64,000 nucleotides of DNA from Granulicella mallensis (lineage in GTDB: Bacteria; Acidobacteriota; Terriglobia; Terriglobales; Acidobacteriaceae), in NCBI RefSeq assembly GCF_014203225.1, contig NZ_JACHIO010000024.1, positions 1 through 64,000 on the forward strand, written 5' to 3'. Positions 58,193 to 64,000 of the stretch are shown here, one piece after another; positions within the stretch are counted from its first letter, which is position 1; each line of letters begins with the position of its first letter. Below the pieces are notes generated by a model. That model was not told where the DNA came from and made no database searches. It saw nothing but the letters and a program-made list of their open reading frames with translations. The translations under genes and the position numbers were made by a program.

Positions 58193-58570
58193 TCAATGCT
58201 TCAGCTTTGCGTATTGCTCACCGGTCTGTTCGAGCTTGACGCCGCCTTCGCCATTCTGAAGAGCAGAATCTAGAGCCTGCCGTGCAGCGAGATCTAAACG
58301 AGTGGGAGTACGGGAGATCATGTCCCGAATTGTGTCGGCATGATCGAACCTTCTCTTCCGGCCAACCATCATCCAGTTGGGGTCAAGGAACTCAACATAC
58401 CAATCACCGTGTTCATATTTGAACCTGAGCCAAACGGATTTAGGCCGGGCACATCTGGAACATTGCCGCTCACCACCGGGCCAGTCTCCGAGCGCAATCA
58501 AACTCATGCAAGAGGAGCACATTCGGCCTGACTCCCGCAGCGATGTCGTCGATGCCTGTTCGGCGCTCAT
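58193..58570 (-). CDS. Zinc-ribbon protein with conserved GEQYAKL C-terminus
   Basis: A 125-residue protein: a CSSC and a CSRC pair near residues 18 and 37 form a zinc ribbon, a strand region (WLRFKYEHGDWYVEFLDP) follows, then a helix and an ending QTGEQYAKLKH. The same ending is found in the short frame at 21849, in the same place relative to the element's left end. Function unknown; possibly a host-gene-expression factor of the lysogen. Confidence 0.6.
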   Translation of the reverse strand: MSAEQASTTSLRESGRMCSSCMSLIALGDWPGGERQCSRCARPKSVWLRFKYEHGDWYVEFLDPNWMMVGRKRRFDHADTIRDMISRTPTRLDLAARQALDSALQNGEGGVKLEQTGEQYAKLKH

Positions 58571-58650
58571 TGCGGAATTCTACACGAAGAAAAAGCGAAG
58601 AGCGTGATAGCCTGAACAGTGGAGCCTTGGTACCGGGGAGGATGGGCGGC

Positions 58651-59067
58651 ATGGCAAATGTTTACGACGCAGGCAGGTTACGGCTGACGGTCAAGGAGAA
58701 ACTCGCCCTAATTATTAGCATTGCATTTGCACTCGGGTCGTTCGACTCACATGATGCGGTGCTTGTTGTTCCGTCGCTTTCTGTCGCGGCTATTGCTTTT
58801 GTCCTTCTGTGTATCTGGCATAAGGGAAATCCTTGGAATCGTTTGGCAACGGCCATCTTTTTTCTTGTAATTTTGGTTTTCGCCGGACGGAGGAGCCTAC
58901 GGCATACCTCCCTGCCCGCACCAGCTATCAATACAGCCGCTCCTGCACCGCAACCTTTGTCAATCAATCAGAATGCAAACAACAGTGACTGCTCAAACAT
59001 TGTGGCTGGCGGAGATGTTAATAATTGCACTTCTTCGGAGAGGGCTCATGTCAAAAATAAGCACTAG
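58651..59067 (+). CDS. Unknown membrane protein with AGxDV motif (remnant accessory gene)
   Basis: A 138-residue protein from ATG 58651 (GGGGAGG about 10 bp upstream; an ATG at 58642 is possible). Two or three membrane segments (LALIISIAFALGSF, VLVVPSLSVAAIAFVLLCIW, LATAIFFLVILVFAG) are followed by an exposed tail with SDCSNIVAGGDVNNC. The next protein has a similar SSCAAINAGRDVYC stretch, so the two may interact or share an origin. Not recognised. It overlaps the next gene by 20 bp. Confidence 0.55.
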   Translation: MANVYDAGRLRLTVKEKLALIISIAFALGSFDSHDAVLVVPSLSVAAIAFVLLCIWHKGNPWNRLATAIFFLVILVFAGRRSLRHTSLPAPAINTAAPAPQPLSINQNANNSDCSNIVAGGDVNNCTSSERAHVKNKH

Positions 59068-59995
59068 CATCATTCTCTTGCTCATTTGCATCTCTGGCTA
59101 CGGCCAAACTCCACAGACATCCATTCAGCAAAAGTCCACGAATAGCTCATGCGCCGCTATCAATGCGGGCCGCGACGTATATTGTGTGTCACAAAAACCT
59201 CCAGAAACCATGAGTAGTCTTCGCAAGAAGACTGCCGCACTAGCTACGCAAATTTTGGCATTCTCTTACGCGCGAGAGGGTCAGCCTGGCGACGTGGACA
59301 ATCAAGCACTGGCCCAGGGTATTTTGGTCAGCATAAATCGCAATCCTGCTTCCGGGCAGGCATTCATATCTAACGTTAATCATTGGAACGCTGAAACCAG
59401 AGACATGTTTCTAAAAGACTATTGGCCCCAGGTCACAGCACTGACGGGAGAATTGGCTGCGGCGGGTTTCGACGTAACACCTGTGTCGCGCGGAGCAGCA
59501 GCGAATGATCCTCGCACAATAGGCTTGATGCTAAGTGTAGTTTCCGCTCGTATTGGCAAGAAACCTCCTTATTCGAGAACCTTGACGAAGGACGAAGCCA
59601 ACGCCATCCTGCGAGGGTTAGGCAAAGGCGCGAATATAGAAATCTATGCAAAGAAGGACGATCCTAACTCTTTGCTAATCGCTGGGACTCTCGCAGCAGA
59701 AGCAAACCACCTAGGACTGCTACATGACATTACAGTACGCCCCCTTGAGGACAAGCAGCCCGCGTTGACCGGGATTCAGTTGGTAGTTCCATCTGCTGAT
59801 CTGGAGTTCAACTTTCAGAGCGTTTATCTGACGCTCAAAGAATGTGAACTGGAAACCACCATCACTACACGAGAGACAAAACCTTACCGAGTATTCCTTG
59901 CGATTGAAGTGTGGCCAGCAACTCAAGCAGAGATTCCTCAAGATGGTATGCCATCGATGATTGTGAATACCGGTCCGCAGGTCACATCGCAATAA
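59048..59995 (+). CDS. Unknown secreted protein with AGxDV motif (remnant accessory gene)
   Basis: A 315-residue protein from ATG 59048 with GGAGAGGG 4 bp upstream. It has a signal peptide (MSKISTSIILLLICISGYG), the SSCAAINAGRDVYC motif (about residues 36-49), then a helical and alpha/beta body without recognised motifs. It is coupled to the preceding membrane protein. The pair occupies the slot taken by the lipoprotein at 21991 in the intact prophage. Intact reading frames suggest that they are still functional or recently inactivated. Function unknown. Confidence 0.6.
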   Translation: MSKISTSIILLLICISGYGQTPQTSIQQKSTNSSCAAINAGRDVYCVSQKPPETMSSLRKKTAALATQILAFSYAREGQPGDVDNQALAQGILVSINRNPASGQAFISNVNHWNAETRDMFLKDYWPQVTALTGELAAAGFDVTPVSRGAAANDPRTIGLMLSVVSARIGKKPPYSRTLTKDEANAILRGLGKGANIEIYAKKDDPNSLLIAGTLAAEANHLGLLHDITVRPLEDKQPALTGIQLVVPSADLEFNFQSVYLTLKECELETTITTRETKPYRVFLAIEVWPATQAEIPQDGMPSMIVNTGPQVTSQ

Positions 59996-60092
59996 GCTCG
60001 CGGCTAGATCGTGACCCCACGAGTTGCTATGACACAGCAAAAGGGCAGCACTCCTCCATATCGGTTCGGAACAGTCTCCTTAAACGGAAAAC

Positions 60093-60120
60093 GCCCGGTC
60101 CTCATGAGAGGTTGCCGGGC
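60093..60120. terminator. Bidirectional terminator, copy 2
   Basis: GCCCGG and CCGGGC stem, with AAAAC before; copy of the terminator at 22574-22609, here after the unknown secreted protein and before KPTEEK copy 2. Confidence 0.7.
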
Positions 60121-60154
60121 ATTCTTGCTTGTGTCGCGGTTGGTGATGGATTAA

Positions 60155-60304
60155 TCAAAGCTGGCTAGGTGCCCTATAGACGTAAGCCTCACCTGGCTTC
60201 ACGACCTCTTCCTTCGTTGGAGCCTGTTCATCGGTGGACTTCTCTTCTGTGGGCTTCTCTGCGGTGGGTTCCTTTGCAATTTCCTCGGAAATAACTGTCG
60301 GCAT
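60155..60304 (-). CDS. Small acidic KPTEEK-repeat protein, copy 2 (short)
   Basis: A 49-residue form, starting MPTVISEEIAKEPTAEKPTEEK and missing the second half present in copies 1 and 3. ATG 60304 with AGGAGA close upstream. The N-terminal half is the best conserved part among the three. Preceded by the conserved leader (about 60305-60500) and by a hairpin and truncated fibre gene. Confidence 0.6.
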   Translation of the reverse strand: MPTVISEEIAKEPTAEKPTEEKSTDEQAPTKEEVVKPGEAYVYRAPSQL

Positions 60305-60509
60305 ATCATTTCTCCTTATAGGTTGAGAGATTGATGACTTTCTGTGCTTGTTGAAAATGTGCCGCAGACACAGAGGCAGGAAAGCGAATTCAACTGCACT
60401 GATATTCAGGTGTGGTGTTCGGAAAGATGGCCCGGAGGGATACACGGGAATCATGCACCCAAATTTTGTACCACATCCGGCTTTCAGGCGTCCAAGAGAA
60501 CAGAACAAA

Positions 60510-60534
60510 AGGCCAGCCTGTTATGGACTGGCCT
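60510..60534 (-). terminator. Hairpin after the truncated tail-fibre gene
   Basis: AGGCCAG, loop, CTGGCCT, copy of the hairpin at 23125-23149 with one base change in the loop. Confidence 0.65.
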
Positions 60535-60583
60535 CTATTTAGCTTTAGAAATCAGAATTAGATCGCGACTCCACGCATCGCCA

Positions 60584-60886
60584 TTATTTAGTAGACCAGT
60601 CATACAAATTAGCTCCTGCACCCGTCACAGGCTGTTTTGCATAAGCGTAATGCTGTGCGAAACGTGCCCATAGAGGACCTTCCACATACATGCCGCCCCA
60701 GATGGTTGGGTGGGTTCCGTCAATTGTGTAGGTCTGTTGGGTGTTCACATTACCAACTGAAACACCCGCAGGTAATGTCGCCATGAAGGGGCTGAACTGC
60801 CCGGTAGCATGTTCATTCAGCACAGGCACACCGTAGTCATTTGCAACCTGGGCTTCCAACGCATTCCAAGCGTTCATGATGACCAA
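60584..60886 (-). pseudogene. 3' fragment of a tail-fibre gene (SGNH C-terminus)
   Basis: About 100 codons nearly identical to the last 100 of the fibre at 23228 (AWNALEAQVANDYGVPVLNEH, DGTHPTIWGG, ending NLYDWSTK). The first SGNH blocks and the stalk are absent, so it cannot be active alone. The upstream break joins sequence equivalent to about 23510 with sequence equivalent to about 53560 of the intact prophage, i.e. a ~30-kb deletion in the sibling. Confidence 0.9.
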
Positions 60887-60990
60887 ATCCTATACCTCGC
60901 ACGCATGAACCAAAGTTGATTCTTCCCTATTCGCTGCTTCGACCTCATTCTGGCATAGGCTCCCAAATCTATCTATGAGAGGCAGAGATC

Positions 60991-61383
60991 ATGAATTTCC
61001 ATGAGTTCGCAAAAAAGGCTCCTGCAAAGAAAGCAGCAAAGAAAGCAGTGAAGAAGACTCCAGCAAAGAAGGCCGCTACGAAGAAAGCTCCCGCGAAGAC
61101 GGCTGCGAAGAAGACCGTCAAGAAAGCTCCAGCAAAGAAGAGCGCTGCAAAGAAGTCCCCTGCAAAATCACGCATGTACATCGGCTCCTACGCTGCCAAG
61201 CCCGCAAAAAAAGCCGCAGCAAAGAAGAAGACCGTGACAAGAGCGACGGTTACCGGTACTGGCACTCTTACTGGCCCTGTGACTTTGGCAAAGAAGAAGG
61301 CCGTCAAGAAAGCACCGACAAAGAAAACGGCAAAGAAGTCTCCCTTTAAGGTGCGCTCTTCAGTTGCTTTGACGGCGTATTAA
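60991..61383 (+). CDS. Histone H1-like lysine/alanine-rich protein, copy 2
   Basis: A 130-residue relative of the protein at 53659: Lys/Ala/Pro repeats at both ends and the conserved core SRMYIGSYAAKPAKKAAAK plus TVTRATVTGTGTLTGPVTL. The number of repeats differs (longer first arm) and the N-terminus is new (MNFHEFAKKAPAKK). GAGAGG lies about 10 bp before the ATG. The frame is intact although the element around it is degraded, so the gene may have been kept by selection. Confidence 0.75.
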   Translation: MNFHEFAKKAPAKKAAKKAVKKTPAKKAATKKAPAKTAAKKTVKKAPAKKSAAKKSPAKSRMYIGSYAAKPAKKAAAKKKTVTRATVTGTGTLTGPVTLAKKKAVKKAPTKKTAKKSPFKVRSSVALTAY

Positions 61384-61415
61384 GCCGTCTCCATTCGCAC
61401 TACAGGCAAGCAAAT

Positions 61416-61447
61416 GCCCGGCAACCCATCACGAGAGCCGGGCTTTT
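61416..61447 (+). terminator. Terminator after histone-like copy 2
   Basis: GCCCGGC and GCCGGGC with a TTTT tail; equivalent of 54035-54062. Confidence 0.75.
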
Positions 61448-61545
61448 CTACGTCTTAGGCAGCTTCACTTGTTAGCCAACCTCGAACACAACAAAGGCCA
61501 GCACTCCTACATATCAATTAGGAGCAATCTCCGTAAACGGAAAAC

Positions 61546-61575
61546 GCCCGGTCCTCATGTGAGGTTGCCGGGCGC
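61546..61575. terminator. Bidirectional terminator, copy 3
   Basis: CGCCCGG and CCGGGCG stem preceded by GAAAA; third copy of the terminator that stands beside each KPTEEK gene. Confidence 0.7.
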
Positions 61576-61584
61576 GTGTACCTG

Positions 61585-61845
61585 TTAGAACTCGCCCACC
61601 TGTCCCTCCTTCAAACCCTTGGGCCCGTCTTCGTCAAAAGCACTGCTATGAAGTGCTGGGTTCAACTTCTCGGGAGCCTTTTCCTCAGTGAACTTCTCTG
61701 CGTCGGCCACCATGCTCAAAGGTATCGCATGGAAGTCCTCACCTGTCTCTAGTGGCGCTTCCTCTGTGCGAGCCTGTTCATCGGTAGACTTCTCTTCTGT
61801 GGGCTTCTCGGCAAAGAATACATTCTCGGATATGACGGTGCTCAT
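61585..61845 (-). CDS. Small acidic KPTEEK-repeat protein, copy 3
   Basis: An 86-residue protein from ATG 61845 with AAGGAGA upstream. It keeps the N-terminal half (VISENVFFAEKPTEEKSTDEQ in parts) and the middle (DFHAIPLSMVADAEK, EKAPEKLNPAL) of copy 1, but the last ~18 residues differ (ending KEGQVGEF). The upstream frame ending QGEMI overlaps its ATG as ATGA, which may couple translation. Confidence 0.6.
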   Translation of the reverse strand: MSTVISENVFFAEKPTEEKSTDEQARTEEAPLETGEDFHAIPLSMVADAEKFTEEKAPEKLNPALHSSAFDEDGPKGLKEGQVGEF

Positions 61846-62183
61846 ATCATTTCTCCTTGTATGTTGTGAAACGGATGACATTCTGTGCCATTGAATTGTG
61901 CGGCAGACACAGAGGCAGGAAAGCGAGTTCGACTGCGCTGATATTCAGGTGTGGTGTTCTGAAAGATGGCCCGACAGGGTGCATGGAGCACCTGACTTTT
62001 GTAGCACATCCGCGTTTCGGGAGTCCAAGGGGTCACAGCACGAGCTACTTCGCTCATCTCATCCTGCCTGACGACCATTGACGCGCCAGAATAACGAGCG
62101 CATGCTGATTGGGCAGTTGCCTTATCGAGCACATGTTCCGCCAATCGCGCTCTAATCATTTCAATAACGACAAGGAGAACATC

Positions 62184-62282
62184 ATGGCAAACGACAGCAG
62201 TAACGAATCCGATGGTGCGGCGAAAGTCAATTCAGAAAACCCTTCAGACAAACACAAGGGGCCAGTCATAGACGCCAGATAA
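62184..62282 (+). CDS. Tiny 32-residue peptide gene
   Basis: ATG 62184 with AAGGAG 6 bp upstream, 32 codons, stop TAA at 62280. The hydrophilic peptide begins MANDSSNESDGAAKVN and ends with SDKHKGPVIDAR. The last 32 bases of the coding part are repeated 49 bp further on with two changes, out of frame with the first unit. It has no counterpart between hairpin and leader in the other two module copies, so it was gained here. Coding status rests on the ribosome site only. Confidence 0.45.
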   Translation: MANDSSNESDGAAKVNSENPSDKHKGPVIDAR

Positions 62283-62322
62283 ACATGTCTCTTCAGACAA
62301 ACACAAGGGGCCGGTCACAGAC
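62242..62322. repeat. Direct repeat, 32 bp, two units
   Basis: Units 62242-62273 and 62291-62322 differ at two positions. The first is inside the tiny peptide gene, the second lies after its stop. Confidence 0.7.
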
Positions 62323-62363
62323 CCAGGTAAATATTAAGCTCATGAGCATACCCGAAAACAACA

Positions 62364-62392
62364 AAAGGCCAGCCCATTACGGGCTGGCCTTT
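62364..62392. terminator. Bidirectional terminator with perfect 12-bp stem
   Basis: AAAGGCCAGCCC, ATTAC, GGGCTGGCCTTT. It corresponds to the hairpins at 23125 and 60510 but pairs perfectly. It ends the truncated fibre frame (leftward) and would also stop rightward transcription of the tiny peptide gene. Confidence 0.85.
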
Positions 62393-62410
62393 ATAACTTT
62401 CGTGAGTAGG

Positions 62411-62563
62411 TTACAGCCACTGCTGAATGAAGTTCGCTTCGGCAGGGGCATATACCTTCTGGAAATTGAAATCATTAAGGTGAATGAAATCTCCTCGCGT
62501 GTAGGTCGCATTTGTAAGGGATGAGTTCCCACTCACGTTGAAGAGGTATAGGTAGGTTGCGCA
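62411..62563 (-). pseudogene. 3' fragment of another SGNH-type tail-fibre gene
   Basis: Fifty codons without a start, preceded by a stop (62564-62566) and ending at TAA 62411. The residues GDFIHLNDFNFQKVYAP look like the last Asp-His block of SGNH hydrolases, but differ in sequence from the fragment at 60584, so it comes from a different fibre allele. It holds the expected position right after the hairpin. Confidence 0.6.
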
Positions 62564-62834
62564 TTAGATACGTGACCCTACGTATAACCGTGACCCTTTT
62601 CAACTGAATGTTATCTTGAGCACCTTCTCTTCCTATTGAGCCCGGTTATAGTTTAGTTACATATGATTGCCAGAGCCAGGCTACGCTGAATGAGTCATTA
62701 ATCCAGTCATCGCGTATGGAGCTTATTTTGCAGCCAACGTCGGACTAAAACAATCAAACAGTTCCTCATCGAATAGGTTATGGATGAAATACCTACATAG
62801 AGTGATCGCCTAACAGGCGGATGTATTGAAGGAG
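62564..62834. other. Junction between prophage remnant and host chromosome, no gene seen
   Basis: No gene and no copy of the 49-bp att core are visible. Base composition is AT-rich up to about 62810, then turns host-like, so the right boundary of the foreign DNA probably lies near 62810. Confidence 0.45.
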
Positions 62835-63398
62835 CTATTTCCCCGGAGGCGCAGGCACCATCACGGCACTGGGATCAATCTTAGGAATGCCAAAATGCCC
62901 GCTCAGATGCACGAGATCGAGCGGCCGCAGCGCGCCTGAAACTTCAATCAAATTCATCTCGCGCTGTCCGCGCACCAGCACGGTCACATCGTCGATCTCA
63001 CCACTGCGAAAGTGCAGCCACAGATCGGTGATCGGCGCATGAGGCGAAGCAGACTCGCGCGGTGGCGCATTCTGGTTGACCAAGTGCTTCCAACCCGCAG
63101 CGTTATAAACCGCTACGAGTGCGGACATGCTTTCGGGGAGGTAGAACGCCGGCTCATGGTAGTGGAAGTTCTCCACTGTAATACTGTTCAGCGCGGCGAA
63201 GGCGCGTTTCCCCTCTGAGCCATCATCGATGTAGCCCTCTGCGACCTGGAGCATGTTGTGATCGAAGGTAAACGCAGTATGGTTTGCCGGCTGCGAACAC
63301 AGGCTACGCAGAGCTTCAACCGCCCCTTGCGGCTGCTGGGCATGGGCTCTTGCGCAAAGCGCAGCCAGTAAAAGAAGAGAGGATAAACGCAGTTTCAT
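62835..63398 (-). CDS. Secreted host protein of unknown function
   Basis: A 187-residue protein from ATG 63398 with a signal peptide (MKLRLSSLLLLAALCARAHA) and cleavage before QQPQ. The body has AVEALRSLCSQPANHTAF, then FHYHEPAFYLPESMSALVAVYNAAGWKHLV by position (about 80-110) and WLHFRSGEIDDVTVLVRGQRE. Host-like base composition. Exported or periplasmic; no family recognised. Confidence 0.65.
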   Translation of the reverse strand: MKLRLSSLLLLAALCARAHAQQPQGAVEALRSLCSQPANHTAFTFDHNMLQVAEGYIDDGSEGKRAFAALNSITVENFHYHEPAFYLPESMSALVAVYNAAGWKHLVNQNAPPRESASPHAPITDLWLHFRSGEIDDVTVLVRGQREMNLIEVSGALRPLDLVHLSGHFGIPKIDPSAVMVPAPPGK

Positions 63399-63540
63399 CG
63401 CGACCTCGTTAACCTGATAGACCGGTATTCTCGGCAAAAGGTTTACTTTACGGCATCGAATACACTGCTGGGAACCGCTTAGGGCGTGAGATAAAACCTG
63501 GACCGCCAGTCTTCCAGGAGACTGCTATCGCCTATGGAAA

Positions 63541-64000
63541 TCAAAGCCCGATGGAGGTCAGCATCACTGCAACTGCTGTTCTCCAGCGCTGCAGCTCTGC
63601 CCTGTCGCCGACCTTCAACTGCTGGGCCGCTTCCGCCAGGGTGATTCTTTTGCTATAGAGCTCGTCCGTGACTCTATCGGCCAGGTCCGGCAGGAAGAGG
63701 CTCTTGCCGTTCTGCTGCTGGATGCTCTCATGAACGGGGCTCTTCTCGTAGAGCTCGAACTTCCGCTCTTCACCGAAGTATCCATTCTTGACGACATGGG
63801 TCACCCCATCCGGCATCAGCTCCATATACTCTTTCAGCAACTCCAGGCTATCGCGTTGCCGATTGATCACCCACAGTGTCACCAGGGGGCGTCCCAACTC
63901 CTTCAGAGAGTCGCGCAGGATCGCTCCATGTGCACGAACACCCATATTGTTGCGCGCGGGCGTATTGACCACGATTGCCTTGAAGGGTTGCGCGTCGCAG
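63541..64000 (-). CDS. ParA/CobQ-like P-loop protein, 5' end beyond the window
   Basis: At least 152 residues; the reading frame continues past 64000, so the start and the Walker A motif are not visible. What is seen, KAIVVNTPARNNMGVRAHGAILRD, LVTLWVINRQRDSLELLKEYM, HVVKNGYFGEERKFELYE, resembles the second half of ParA/StbB-like P-loop ATPases found on plasmids and integrative elements, where the V-x-N-R-x-x-D-S stretch precedes the late strands. It ends with a helical LAEAAQQLKVGDRAELQRW. Tentative. Confidence 0.45.
   Translation of the reverse strand, partial: CDAQPFKAIVVNTPARNNMGVRAHGAILRDSLKELGRPLVTLWVINRQRDSLELLKEYMELMPDGVTHVVKNGYFGEERKFELYEKSPVHESIQQQNGKSLFLPDLADRVTDELYSKRITLAEAAQQLKVGDRAELQRWRTAVAVMLTSIGL

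Larger units (their letters stand above)
57978..62570. mobile_element. Remnants of at least two sibling prophages
   Basis: Segments here repeat the intact prophage in order: the left-end spacer (58040-58195 like 20570-21420), the GEQYAKL gene, the terminator, KPTEEK gene, leader, hairpin and fibre 3' end (60093-60886 like 22574-23500), then a jump to the histone-like gene and its upstream sequence (60890-61447 like 53563-54070), then again terminator, KPTEEK gene, leader, hairpin and a fibre 3' end (61480-62563). Integrase, head and tail genes are absent and no second attR core is seen. Confidence 0.8.

Noticed and set aside
62285..62524. A 79-codon rightward frame over the duplicated 32-bp unit and the terminator
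   Set aside because: It runs straight through a perfect 12-bp terminator stem and over the antisense SGNH fragment, and its ATG has no ribosome site.

Overview
The window looks like the chromosome of an acidobacterium of the Acidobacteriaceae type (Terriglobus/Granulicella/Edaphobacter-like). This rests on inference from gene content: a TonB-dependent receptor with an N-terminal carboxypeptidase-regulatory-like domain, a secreted von Willebrand-like protein of the acidobacterial type, a B12-binding radical SAM protein, a CpsB-type PHP phosphatase and a groES-groEL operon under a CIRCE operator. No rRNA gene is present to settle the taxonomy.

Left part (1-20412) is ordinary host chromosome, visibly G+C rich. 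It holds surface-polysaccharide genes (a WaaE-like glycosyltransferase, a CpsB phosphatase, a second membrane glycosyltransferase), a response regulator, a cytochrome P450 bracketed by two copies of a ~115-bp MITE, a pteridine-reductase-like SDR, groES/groEL, a DUF2075 helicase with an N-terminal nuclease-like motif, an Orn/Lys/Arg decarboxylase, a VWA-like protein, a TonB receptor, a radical SAM enzyme and a VOC protein. A ~425-bp element with long terminal inverted repeats lies just before the groES promoter.

Middle part (20413-57977) is an apparently complete siphovirus-type prophage of HK97 morphology, integrated into the 3' half of a tRNA-Arg(CCT) gene and bounded by a perfect 49-bp direct repeat. 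Most of it is transcribed leftward. From the integrase end the order is: integrase, excisionase-like protein, RepA-like ATPase, a lysine-rich histone-like protein, a region without clear genes, zinc-ribbon membrane proteins, HNH endonucleases and a sigma-like regulator. Next comes a ~5-kb cargo island of lower G+C (HEPN-like protein, DUF2971 protein, DNA methyltransferase, McrA-like HNH nuclease, two unknown proteins). Then follow the terminases, portal, protease, capsid, connectors, tail tube, frameshifted tail chaperone, tape measure and tail-tip proteins, a GIY-YIG homing nuclease, the lysis genes and a collagen/SGNH tail fibre. A small cassette of accessory genes closes the left end. I see no recognisable CI-type repressor.

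Right part (57978-62570) is a graveyard of at least two sibling prophages collapsed by deletion onto the right attachment site. It repeats the left-end module of the intact prophage (terminator, small acidic KPTEEK protein, conserved leader, hairpin, C-terminal end of a tail fibre) twice more, and carries a second copy of the histone-like gene joined directly behind a tail-fibre stub. The accessory genes in the same slot differ from those of the intact prophage. Host-like G+C resumes at about 62800 with a secreted protein and the partial gene of a ParA-like protein that runs off the window.

All functional statements are from reading the sequence; no database or structure search was run.
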